From: Sedimentisphaerales bacterium
GTDB taxonomy: Bacteria; Planctomycetota; Phycisphaerae; Sedimentisphaerales; SG8-4
Length of the DNA: 8,629 nt
Direction: 5' to 3'
Assembly: GCA_016932895.1 (NCBI GenBank)
Contig: JAFGCA010000440.1
Coordinates: forward strand, 1-8,629
Shown here: positions 1 to 6,471 of the stretch, in pieces
Numbering within the stretch: position 1 is the first letter of the stretch
How the letters are laid out: every line of letters starts with the position of its first letter
Position numbers and translations under genes: made by a program
The notes under the pieces: model-generated
The model's input: the letters and a program-made list of their open reading frames with translations, nothing else
What the model was told of the DNA's origin: nothing
The model's database searches: none

Positions 1-168
1 GTCCGACACTTCCACGCCCGAGTTGAAGTCCCAGTACGCATGGACCGAACGCGGGTGGTCCTCCGGCCACCAGCCCAGGTGCGGGCTCAGACCGTTACCC
101 GTCGGATTGGCCAGTGCAGCCGTCGAGCACAAGGCACAAATCGTTATTGCAAACAGCAGTTTCTTCAT
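1..168 (-). CDS. Secreted protein, N-terminal 56 residues only (cut by window edge)
   Basis: The reading frame opens with ATG at 168 on the minus strand and stays open to base 1, giving 56 codons. Residues 1-21 form a clear Sec signal peptide: MKK, a hydrophobic run (LLFAITICALCSTAALA), and a probable signal peptidase I cleavage after A-L-A at about residue 20. The mature start is rich in aromatic residues and histidine (WWPEDHPRSVHAYWDF at about 33-48). A G-rich Shine-Dalgarno stretch (GGGGGATC) lies about 8 nt upstream of the ATG. A promoter at 469-497 faces this gene across a leader of about 300 nt. I do not recognise the family. The short signal peptide followed by Asn-Pro-Thr resembles PEP-CTERM-type exported proteins of Planctomycetota, but the C-terminus that would prove this lies outside the window. 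Confidence 0.75.
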   Translation of the reverse strand, partial: MKKLLFAITICALCSTAALANPTGNGLSPHLGWWPEDHPRSVHAYWDFNSGVEVSD

Positions 169-462
169 ACTTCGATCCCCCAATTTCATCACCATTTCGG
201 GTTTCATCACTCACACTCCACCGGGGCCGAGCAGCACGCGCTGTGCCCCGAACGATTGCTTCTTCGACTACATCCTCTGGTGTTCTTGCCGCCGGCCCGC
301 AAAAACCCGGCACGGCCAACCCCAGTGACAACCTATGTCACCTGGCCCCCTGCGAAACGTGCCAGGCAGGCCTTCAGGTAGTCGTACATCGACAACAACA
401 CCGCCAGACGTAAAAGGAAATCCGTAACCACCCTGATCGTACCCCCCAGATATCCATGATTG
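169..462 (-). promoter_or_regulatory. Long structured 5' leader of the leftward secreted-protein gene
   Basis: Between the inferred transcription start (near 462) and the ATG at 168 lie about 294 nt without a convincing ORF. Two hairpins stand out. The first spans 309-363: GGCACG (309-314) pairs with CGTGCC (358-363), GGCCA (314-318) with TGGCC (343-347), and GTGACA (325-330) with TGTCAC (336-341) around a 5-nt loop. In the direction of transcription it is followed by GGG and then five T (305-301), so it could act as an attenuator. The second spans 223-249: GGGGC pairs with GCCCC and, inside, CAGC with GCTG. No known riboswitch class is recognisable. The alternative is a plain untranslated leader with incidental GC-rich pairing. 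Confidence 0.4.
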
Positions 463-468
463 GTACTG

Positions 469-497
469 AGTTTATCGTATTTACGGCGAAATGTCAA
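469..497 (-). promoter_or_regulatory. Sigma-70-type promoter for the leftward secreted-protein gene
   Basis: Read on the minus strand, a perfect -35 TTGACA (497-492) is separated by 17 bp from TAAACT (474-469), which matches four of six positions of TATAAT. The expected start is near 462. It points at the gene beginning at 168 and lies in a locally AT-rich patch. Confidence 0.6.
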
Positions 498-591
498 TGT
501 CACGCGTGTGTTTTGGACGGCCGAAGGCGGGATTTATTGGCGTGGCCCCGTTCCCGGGCGCAAAGGCCCGCGATTATGGGGACTTCAGAGG

Positions 592-617
592 AACGCGCGG
601 GATTTTTTTCGCGCGTT
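592..617 (-). terminator. Hairpin downstream of tRNA-Ser; possible terminator
   Basis: AACGCGCG (592-599) pairs perfectly with CGCGCGTT (610-617) around a 10-nt loop. It begins about 45 nt past the 3' end of the leftward tRNA gene, where a transcript should end. No T-tract follows the stem in the transcribed direction, so it is not a classical intrinsic terminator. It may instead be a processing or 3'-end stability hairpin. The rest of 498-662 holds only a smaller hairpin (CGGGC 555-559 with GCCCG 566-570) and no gene. Confidence 0.3.
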
Positions 618-662
618 GGCGCCGCCGAGGGCGTCGATCGGATCCGGCTGGAGGTCTCGCAA

Positions 663-747
663 CGGAGCAGGAGGGATTCGAACCCCCGGAACCTTTCGGT
701 TCAACGGTTTTCAAGACCGTCGCCTTAAGCCGCTCGGCCACTGCTCC
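663..747 (-). tRNA. trnS: tRNA-Ser, anticodon UGA
   Basis: An 85-nt class II tRNA on the minus strand. Acceptor arm GGAGCAG (747-741) pairs with CTGCTCC (670-664), and the discriminator is G (663). The D-arm contains GCCGAGCGGCTTAAGGC. The anticodon arm is ACGGT-CTTGAAA-ACCGT, which gives anticodon TGA for UCA/UCG serine codons. The long variable arm, GAACC-GAAA-GGTTC, is typical of tRNA-Ser. The T-arm carries the standard GTTCGAATC. CCA is not encoded: the base after the discriminator is T, so CCA must be added after transcription. A promoter lies at 818-845. No recognisable integrase or attachment-site duplication of the tRNA 3' end is present in the window. Confidence 0.97.
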
Positions 748-817
748 GGATTCGGCGAAGGCGTCGCGGCCAGCTTTTCGATTGCAGTCGGCCGTTTTGA
801 CGCTTCGTCCGTGGTCT

Positions 818-845
818 ATTCTACGTTCTGCGGCCGAAATTTCAA
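818..845 (-). promoter_or_regulatory. Promoter of tRNA-Ser
   Basis: On the minus strand, TTGAAA (845-840) and TAGAAT (823-818) are separated by 16 bp, each matching five of six consensus bases. The predicted start near 811 leaves a short precursor leader of about 64 nt before the tRNA at 747. Orientation and distance fit. The rest of 748-953 shows no gene. Confidence 0.6.
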
Positions 846-953
846 GGGCCTGCACTCGTCCAGCCCAACCGGCGGCCGACGCTCGCGTTGCTCTGCCGCG
901 GTGCGGGCAAGCATCCCGCCCCAAAAAAACTTTGGATCGGGCCGATTTTTTAG

Positions 954-982
954 TTGACATTACATAGTATGCATAACATAAT
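954..982 (+). promoter_or_regulatory. Strong sigma-70-type promoter of the padR operon
   Basis: A perfect -35 TTGACA (954-959), a 17-bp spacer and a -10 CATAAT (977-982, five of six matches) sit 46 bp upstream of the PadR ATG. The predicted start is near 989-990. The -10 lies inside the repeated ACATA boxes, so a protein bound there would block RNA polymerase. Confidence 0.75.
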
Positions 983-1001
983 GAGTATAACATAACTAAG
1001 G
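960..1001 (+). promoter_or_regulatory. Three 14-bp-spaced ACATA boxes, candidate PadR operator
   Basis: The core ACATA occurs at 962, 976 and 990, exactly 14 bp apart. The units read TTACATAGTATGCA, TAACATAATGAGTA and TAACATAACTAAGG. Units two and three share the nine bases ATAACATAA (973-981 and 987-995). A small palindrome TATGCATA covers 968-975. The array fills the promoter spacer, covers the -10 and reaches the start site. PadR repressors usually bind near their own promoters at ATGT/ACAT-containing sites, so autorepression is the likely role. The direct-repeat layout is unlike the usual inverted PadR site. Confidence 0.45.
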
Positions 1002-1027
1002 TCGTTCTGAGGAACCTGGAGGTTGCC

Positions 1028-1372
1028 ATGAAATTTGAAAGCCAGTTGTTGAAGGGAGTTGCCCCGGTGGTCGTGCTGGAGATTCTCTCGCGGGGCCCAA
1101 TGTACGGCTACGAGCTGAGCCAGGCGATCGAGCAGCGCAGCGCCGAGATTCTGACCCTGGGCAAGGGGACGCTGTATCCGCTGCTGTACAACCTGGAGGC
1201 CAAGAAGCTGGTCAGCGCCAAGTGGGAGGCGAGCGACTCGGGCCGGCGCCGGCGCTACTACTCCATCACCGGTCGGGGCAAGGAGGAGCTGACCAAACAG
1301 AAGGTGCAGCTCCAGGAACTGACGAAGGGACTGAATCTGGTCTTCGGCGGCGCCCTGAGAGCGGCGTTTTGA
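1028..1372 (+). CDS. PadR-family transcriptional repressor
   Basis: A 114-residue protein made almost entirely of the PadR winged-helix domain. GPMYGYEL at 23-30 is the conserved PadR signature after helix 1. GTLYPLLYNLE at 48-58 is the recognition helix region. RRRYYSITGRGKEEL at 74-88 is the beta-wing and the start of the last helix. The C-terminus is short, which places it with the small PadR proteins (subfamily 2 type) that dimerise through one last helix. The start is set by GGAGG about 6 nt upstream of the ATG. A strong promoter and repeated boxes lie just upstream, which suggests autorepression. It is followed after 27 bp by two HAAS-domain membrane proteins, the kind of neighbour PadR genes commonly have. 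It probably controls their expression. The inducing signal is unknown. Confidence 0.93.
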   Translation: MKFESQLLKGVAPVVVLEILSRGPMYGYELSQAIEQRSAEILTLGKGTLYPLLYNLEAKKLVSAKWEASDSGRRRRYYSITGRGKEELTKQKVQLQELTKGLNLVFGGALRAAF

Positions 1373-1399
1373 CAGAGGCCTCAGGTGGAGGTTCGCATC

Positions 1400-3049
1400 A
1401 TGGCGCGACAAGTTGACAACGACGGTCCGACCGATTTGCCTGAATGTGCCGCAGAGTTCCTTCGGCAGGTGACCCGCAAAATGCGGTACCGCAGGAAGGC
1501 CCGGGAAGAGGTGCAGGCCGAGCTGACGGCGCATTTTACCGATGAGCTGAAAGACTGTGCCGATGCCGTCGAGAAGGAGCAGAAAGCTCAGAAAATGGTG
1601 CAGGGCTTCGGCGACGCCAGGCTGATAGCGATTCTGTGCCGCCGGGCGAAGAAACGCTGCCGCCCGCGGTGGAAGACGGCCTTTTTGAGGACGGCGCAGG
1701 TTGCCGGTGCGCTCGTCGCTTGCTTCATTGTGTACGTGATCTGGTTCCTGTCCGGCAAGCCGGTCGTCACGACCGACTATATCGCCCAATTCAACCGCCT
1801 GGTTCGTCCGCCTGCGGATGAGGCTCTCAACGCAGCACCGTTCTACATCCGTGCCGCTGAGACGATCGAAGAACCCCCGACCGACATCGCTGAGCTGCTC
1901 AAGAGCAAGCATCGTGACCTCACTGCCGAGCAGAAGCAGCGTTTGGCGGCGTGGTTCGCGGAGAGACAGGAGATGTTCGATCTGGTCGCGGAAGGCGCGC
2001 AGCGACCGTACTATTGGCGCGCCTACGAGGGCGAGGACGGAATCTTGTCCGTTCTTCTTCCCTACGTCAGCAGGTACAGGCATCTGATGCGTGCCCTGGG
2101 CCACCGCGCGGCGTTTCTGGCCGACGAGGGGCGGCATGACGAAGCGCTTGCCATGGTCCAGACGTGCTATCGATACGGCCGACACCTCCGCGCCGGCAAC
2201 AAGTCTCTGATTGAACAGCTCGGCGGAATCGCCGCCCAAAACGTCGCGACCGATGCGCTGCTCGACATTCTCAGCCGGCACCGCCTCAAGCCACCGGAAC
2301 TGGCGGATCTGCAGCAGAGGCTTGAGGGACTCTTCGAAGACGAGGATTTTCGGCTGAACCTGGAGGGCGAGAAACTCATGATCTACGATGAAATCCAGAG
2401 GTGCTTCACCACAGGCGGGCCGGCCGGCGAACATCTGTACCCTCGTCGACTTGCCTCGCTCAGCAGCAGCGGTGAGCGTGCCGAGGACCTTGTGTTCGAC
2501 TTTGTGACCACGCCTCGATACTGGGGGAGAGTCGCGAAGATCCTGTTTGCTCATCCGGACAAGGAAGAGACGCGAGCGACGTTGGATCGCGCGTACGAGT
2601 CGTGGGACGATTGGCTGCGCATGACACCGGCGCAACTACGAGCCGAAGGGATCGACGTCAGTGATGAGATGGAGAAGGCGGTCAAGGGCAACTTCCTCCT
2701 GGAGGTGATGGTGCCGTCGCTGGGACGAGTGCACGAGCTTTCTTATCTGACGAAAGTTCGATTCGACGCGGCGCTGGCGATCGTCGCGCTGCTGAGGTTC
2801 CAGGCCGAGAGGGGCAGCTATCCGGAAAACCTGGCGGAGCTCGTGGCGGCCGGCTACCTCCAGCGTGTGCCGGCCGATTCCTGGAGGGGCGGTCCGCTGA
2901 CGTACCGCCGAACGGGCGCCGATTTCCTGCTCTACGGCTGGGGGGAAAATTTCACCGACGACGGAGGCCAACCGGGCAAAGACGAGGATGACTACTGGGC
3001 CAGCGATGGGGATTGGGTCTTCTGGCCCGTGGCGCGAGCGCAGAGTTGA
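1400..3049 (+). CDS. HAAS-domain single-pass membrane protein with GspG-like C-terminus (paralog A)
   Basis: 549 residues from the ATG at 1400, chosen because GGAGG lies 8 nt upstream; the GTG at 1385 has no such site. Residues about 11-82 are helical and charged (LPECAAEFLRQ, then a HF-DEL segment, then FGDARLIAILCRRAKKRC), resembling HAAS/DUF1700-type domains found beside PadR regulators. Residues about 96-117 form one membrane helix preceded by many Arg/Lys, so the N-terminus should be cytoplasmic and the rest exported. About 120-450 is alpha-helical, with a TPR-like stretch (AFLADEGRHDEALAMVQTCY). Residues about 455-549 (RGSYPENLAELV, GYLQRVPADSW, LLYGWGENFTDDGG) follow the pattern of the type II pseudopilin GspG C-terminal domain. 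The function is not known. The operon position suggests that PadR controls it. It is clearly paralogous to the next gene. Confidence 0.85.
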   Translation: MARQVDNDGPTDLPECAAEFLRQVTRKMRYRRKAREEVQAELTAHFTDELKDCADAVEKEQKAQKMVQGFGDARLIAILCRRAKKRCRPRWKTAFLRTAQVAGALVACFIVYVIWFLSGKPVVTTDYIAQFNRLVRPPADEALNAAPFYIRAAETIEEPPTDIAELLKSKHRDLTAEQKQRLAAWFAERQEMFDLVAEGAQRPYYWRAYEGEDGILSVLLPYVSRYRHLMRALGHRAAFLADEGRHDEALAMVQTCYRYGRHLRAGNKSLIEQLGGIAAQNVATDALLDILSRHRLKPPELADLQQRLEGLFEDEDFRLNLEGEKLMIYDEIQRCFTTGGPAGEHLYPRRLASLSSSGERAEDLVFDFVTTPRYWGRVAKILFAHPDKEETRATLDRAYESWDDWLRMTPAQLRAEGIDVSDEMEKAVKGNFLLEVMVPSLGRVHELSYLTKVRFDAALAIVALLRFQAERGSYPENLAELVAAGYLQRVPADSWRGGPLTYRRTGADFLLYGWGENFTDDGGQPGKDEDDYWASDGDWVFWPVARAQS

Positions 3050-3064
3050 GGTGGACAACGGCGT

Positions 3065-4747
3065 ATGAGACGACACGACGAAGAAAAAGACGGACATTCT
3101 GTTCTTCCGCAGTGTGCTGAGGAGTACATCGCCGCCGTTGTAAAGAAGATGCGCGGCCGCAGGAGGACGAGGCGCAGCGTCAGGAGCGAGTTGGTCGCGC
3201 ATTTCGAGGATGAATTGAGAGGCTGCGCGACGCCGCAACAGCGCGAGGAAAAGGCTCGCCGCCTCATCGAGAGTTTCGGTGACGCCAAGCTGCTGGCCGT
3301 TCTGTGCCGTCGGGCGAAGAAGCGTTGCCGCCCGCTGTGGGCCAAGGTCGTCGTTCGCTCCTTGCAGGTGCTGGGAATCATCGTCCTGTATTTCCTGATG
3401 TGCTCGGGCCGACTCTTTCTGGGCAGGCCCAACGTCAAGGTCGATTACGCTGTCGCACTGAGTGAGCAGGTCCGCCAGGGCCGAGACGAGTCGTTCAACG
3501 CCAAACCCTACTTCGACGAGGCCGGAAAGCTCGCCGAGGCACAGCCTTACGTCTACGAGATTCTCAAGGAACGGGAATCCTGGTGGCCGGGCGACATGAA
3601 CGAGCCGCAGCGACGGGCGGTGGCCGAATTGCTGAAGAACGGCGCCGAAGCACTCGACGTGCTCGGCCGCGGCGTGACGAAGCCGGGCTACTGGACCGAC
3701 TATCGCCCGCCAGCGGCGCAGCCGGCACGCACATTCGGACAGGACCCTGCCCTGAAGATTGCCGGCCCGGGGCTGGCGCCGGACGTTATCGGCGGGATCA
3801 TGCCATCGCTTAGTAGCTACAAGAAGCTTGCGCAGAAGCTGGCTCTGCGGGCCCGTTGGCGGGCGTGGCAGGGGGACCTGGAGGGCGCCTGCGCGGATTG
3901 CCTGGCGCTGCACAGGATCGGATGGCACATGGAGGGCCGGGGGCTCATCCTCGAGCAGATGGTCGGCATCGCCATCGAAGCCCTGGCACGCGGGACGGTC
4001 CTTATGATAGTGGACAGGGCCGACGTCCCCGCCGATCTTCTGGGATCGATGCAGCAGGAGTTTCAAGATCGGTTCTCCGGACAAGACGTTGTTCTTTGTC
4101 TCGAAGCGGAGAAGATCTTCTGGTACGATTACGTCCAAAAGGCGTTCACGGATGACGGCGCGGGGGGGGGCCGGCCGTTGAAGGAGGCGCTGCCACTGGT
4201 GGCCGGGCATTGGAAGGACGGGCTGCTCGGACTCGTAACGTTCAGCTATCCGGGCCGACGCGAGATGATGCGTAAGATCGATGCGTTCTACGACGAAGCG
4301 GAACGGCTGCTGGAGCGACCGCCGTGGCAGACCGGTTGCGGCGACGAGGCAGAGAGGCTCGAGAAGATCGTGGCCGACAGCTTCCTGCTGCACGCGGTGG
4401 CCGATTCCGCTGTGCGGCTGGGGCACTTAGCCTGGCGTACGAAGACGGACCGCCGCGCCCTGGTGACGATCCTGGCCGTCCTGCGCTACCGGAAGGACAA
4501 GGGCGTTTACCCCGACCATCTCGACGCGCTTCTGGTCGCGGGATACGTACGCAAAATCCCCGATGATCCGTACAGCGGTCGGCCGTTGGGATACCGCAAG
4601 ACAACCGACGGATTTGTCCTCTACAGTTGGGGCGAGAACCGCAAAGACGACGGCGGTTGCCTCGGCACGAACAACGCCGGCAAACCCAGAATGTGGGCCA
4701 ACAACGGCGACTGGGTCTTCTGGCCCGTCGAACGCGAGACTGAGTGA
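3065..4747 (+). CDS. HAAS-domain single-pass membrane protein with GspG-like C-terminus (paralog B)
   Basis: 560 residues. The ATG lies 15 bp after the previous stop, with GAGGTGG about 10 nt upstream, so the two are almost certainly co-transcribed. The layout is the same as paralog A: a HAAS-like region at about 14-86 (LPQCAEEYIAAVVKKM, then FGDAKLLAVLCRRAKKRC), one membrane helix at about 94-114, a helical exported region, and a GspG-like end at about 464-560 (KGVYPDHLDALLVAGYV, IPDDPYSGRPLGY, VLYSWGENRKDDGG). Both proteins finish with GDWVFWPV. It differs from A by an insertion around residues 215-240 (PPAAQPARTFGQDP region). A run of nine G (4162-4170) encodes part of a Gly-rich stretch and is a possible slippage site, although the frame is intact. 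No strong terminator is seen after the stop. The function is unknown. Confidence 0.85.
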   Translation: MRRHDEEKDGHSVLPQCAEEYIAAVVKKMRGRRRTRRSVRSELVAHFEDELRGCATPQQREEKARRLIESFGDAKLLAVLCRRAKKRCRPLWAKVVVRSLQVLGIIVLYFLMCSGRLFLGRPNVKVDYAVALSEQVRQGRDESFNAKPYFDEAGKLAEAQPYVYEILKERESWWPGDMNEPQRRAVAELLKNGAEALDVLGRGVTKPGYWTDYRPPAAQPARTFGQDPALKIAGPGLAPDVIGGIMPSLSSYKKLAQKLALRARWRAWQGDLEGACADCLALHRIGWHMEGRGLILEQMVGIAIEALARGTVLMIVDRADVPADLLGSMQQEFQDRFSGQDVVLCLEAEKIFWYDYVQKAFTDDGAGGGRPLKEALPLVAGHWKDGLLGLVTFSYPGRREMMRKIDAFYDEAERLLERPPWQTGCGDEAERLEKIVADSFLLHAVADSAVRLGHLAWRTKTDRRALVTILAVLRYRKDKGVYPDHLDALLVAGYVRKIPDDPYSGRPLGYRKTTDGFVLYSWGENRKDDGGCLGTNNAGKPRMWANNGDWVFWPVERETE

Positions 4748-4829
4748 AGCGCTTCGCATCGAGGGCTTTCCCTTGCTCGTCTCTTCTTCCTCCCCGACGT
4801 CTCTCCGGCAGCGACACTCGTGGAAAGAC

Positions 4830-4858
4830 TTGAATCCGGCTCCTGCTCCACGTAGTAT
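4830..4858 (+). promoter_or_regulatory. Possible promoter of the isomerase-like/PL11 gene pair
   Basis: TTGAAT (4830-4835) and TAGTAT (4853-4858) lie 17 bp apart, each matching four of six consensus bases. The start would be near 4865, giving a leader of about 80 nt. The 197-bp gap between 4748 and 4944 contains nothing else clear: GAAGCGCTTC (4746-4755) is a loop-less palindrome and no T-tract hairpin was found. Read-through from the padR operon cannot be excluded. Confidence 0.3.
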
Positions 4859-4944
4859 GGTCCTTGTCGCTTCGGGCAGCAGGCGTGGCGCGAGTTAGCC
4901 CGCCGACCCGGTGAGTTCGAGCTGTCTCTTTATGGGAGGTTGTT

Positions 4945-6420
4945 ATGGGTTCTGGACGGTGTCCTTTGCATTGTCACGGCGGGTGTTCGGTGAGTCGGCG
5001 GGCGTTTATCAAGGGTTCGACGGCATTTCTGGCCGGCTCGTCTTTGCTGGCCGGCTGCAATTCGTTTTCGAATCAAAAGATCGTGGGCACGCCGATCCGC
5101 CCCTGCGGCCCGGCGTCGCAGTGCACGCCGACGATTCGCGCCGCCTTCGTGCGACGCAAGGAGGAATACGGGATGTGGTGGCCCGGGGCCGTGTATGACG
5201 GCGAGGCCGCGCGCACGATGTATGCCGGGAAGATGGCCGAGACCGCCGCACGGCTTGGCGCCAAACTCGAGTTGCGACCCGAGCCCATTTACAACCTGGA
5301 GGAAGGACAGGCCTGGATTGCCCAAGCCGAGGCGCAGAAGGCCGACGGCCTGATGCTCGTCATGCTGGATCGCCAGCAGCACTCCTGGCCGACCGCCCAG
5401 CGCGTGGCCAAGAGCGAGATTCCCTCGATCATCTTCAGCCCGCTGGGGACCTCCTTCACCACGAACACGGTTCACCTGACCGATACGCCCGGGTGCGTGG
5501 TCTATTCGACCAACGATTTCGGCCAGGCGGCCTACGGCATGAAGATGCTCTCTGCGGCCACGAAGATGCGCGCCGCCCGCTGCGTCGTCCTGCGGGGCAA
5601 CAACCGCAGAGACGTGCCGCTGGCCGACACGGGCATCACGTTGCGTTACATCCCCGCCGGCGATTTCATCGAGGAATACCGGCGCACCCCCGACAGCGAA
5701 GAAATTGTCGCGATGGCCGACAGCTACATGAGCCGGGCTCGCAAGCGCATCGACGCGACCCGCCAGGATGTCATCAACGGGCTCAAGAGCTACCACGTCG
5801 CCGGCCGGCTCCTGGAGCGGGAGGGCGGCGACGCCATCACGATGGACTGCCTCGGAGCGCTGGGCAAGATCGACGTGAGCCTGCCCTGCATCGCGTGGTC
5901 GCGGATGAACGATGACGGCATCCCGGCTGCCTGCGAAGCCGATACCGGCGCGGTCGCCTCGCTGGTCATGACGCATTACCTGTTCGATCGGCCGGGCTTT
6001 CAGCAGGACCCGGTTGCCGATACGGCCGACGATTCGATCATCGGCGCCCACTGCTCGTGCGCGACGCGCCTCAACGGCTACGATGCGCCGCCCGAGCCGT
6101 TCGATATCAAGCATCATCACGGCAACCGGGACGCCGTGCCTCGCACGATCTGGCGCGAAGGCCAGCGAGTCACCAGCATCGACCTGATGCCGGGCAACGC
6201 CACGAAGCCCTCGACCGTGCTCGTCTCGGCCGGCACGGTGGTAGACAATATGGAAGTGCCGCCGGGCGGCGGTTGCGTCGTCTCGGTCAAGGTCAAATTC
6301 GACGGCGGCCAGGAAGTCCTGAGCTTCCCCGGTTTCCATCAGGTTTTTTTCTACGGGGACTACAAAGAGCAGGTCCGCGACTTCTGCCAGCTCTGCGGCT
6401 TCGAGGCACAGGTCGTCTAA
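4945..6420 (+). CDS. Tat-exported lipoprotein with L-fucose/L-arabinose isomerase-like fold
   Basis: 491 residues, with GGGAGG 5 nt before the ATG. The twin-arginine motif is S-R-R-A-F-I-K at 17-23, followed by a hydrophobic segment and the lipobox L-L-A-G-C with Cys38. It should therefore be folded in the cytoplasm, exported by Tat and anchored to a membrane by lipid. The mature part resembles the fucose/arabinose isomerase superfamily. Residues about 297-333 (ITMDCLGAL, then LPCIAWSRMNDDGIPAACEAD) and 355-377 (DPVAD, then GAHCSCATRLNG) match its metal-site region. The end, FPGFHQVFFYGDYKEQVRDFCQLCGFEA (about 461-488, given here as key segments), matches its C-terminal domain, with His465 near the usual catalytic His. 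Family enzymes interconvert aldoses and ketoses in the cytoplasm, so an exported version may isomerise, bind or sense sugars. The following PL11 lyase points to pectin-derived sugars such as rhamnose or fucose. The substrate is not determinable. Confidence 0.75.
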   Translation: MGSGRCPLHCHGGCSVSRRAFIKGSTAFLAGSSLLAGCNSFSNQKIVGTPIRPCGPASQCTPTIRAAFVRRKEEYGMWWPGAVYDGEAARTMYAGKMAETAARLGAKLELRPEPIYNLEEGQAWIAQAEAQKADGLMLVMLDRQQHSWPTAQRVAKSEIPSIIFSPLGTSFTTNTVHLTDTPGCVVYSTNDFGQAAYGMKMLSAATKMRAARCVVLRGNNRRDVPLADTGITLRYIPAGDFIEEYRRTPDSEEIVAMADSYMSRARKRIDATRQDVINGLKSYHVAGRLLEREGGDAITMDCLGALGKIDVSLPCIAWSRMNDDGIPAACEADTGAVASLVMTHYLFDRPGFQQDPVADTADDSIIGAHCSCATRLNGYDAPPEPFDIKHHHGNRDAVPRTIWREGQRVTSIDLMPGNATKPSTVLVSAGTVVDNMEVPPGGGCVVSVKVKFDGGQEVLSFPGFHQVFFYGDYKEQVRDFCQLCGFEAQVV

Positions 6421-6471
6421 CGCCGTCTGAGCGGCCGCACCGGAGAAGTCCGAGTACCGAAAGAGGGCAAC

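Noticed and set aside
663..747. tRNA-Ser as an integration site for a mobile island
   Set aside because: No direct repeat of the tRNA 3' end and no integrase were seen in the window.
903..927. Hairpin GCGGG/CCCGC next to a run of seven A
   Set aside because: On the plus strand the stem is followed by A, not T. On the minus strand the T-run precedes the stem. It is not an intrinsic terminator in either direction.
1385..1399. GTG start extending paralog A by five residues
   Set aside because: The GTG overlaps the GGTGGAGG stretch that serves as ribosome binding site for the ATG at 1400, and no comparable site lies upstream of the GTG.
950..2635. Long open frame antisense to padR and paralog A (561 codons)
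   Set aside because: It overlaps well-supported genes on the opposite strand, has a low-complexity Arg/Leu/Gln/His-rich composition typical of GC-rich antisense frames, and lacks a ribosome binding site or recognisable domain. The same holds for the antisense frames at 2636-4426, 4930-6798 and 6820-8622.
4162..4170. Nine-G run as a frameshift in paralog B
   Set aside because: The frame stays open through the run and the downstream protein aligns with paralog A to the shared GDWVFWPV end, so the gene is intact in this sequence. Slippage in cells remains possible but has no evidence here.
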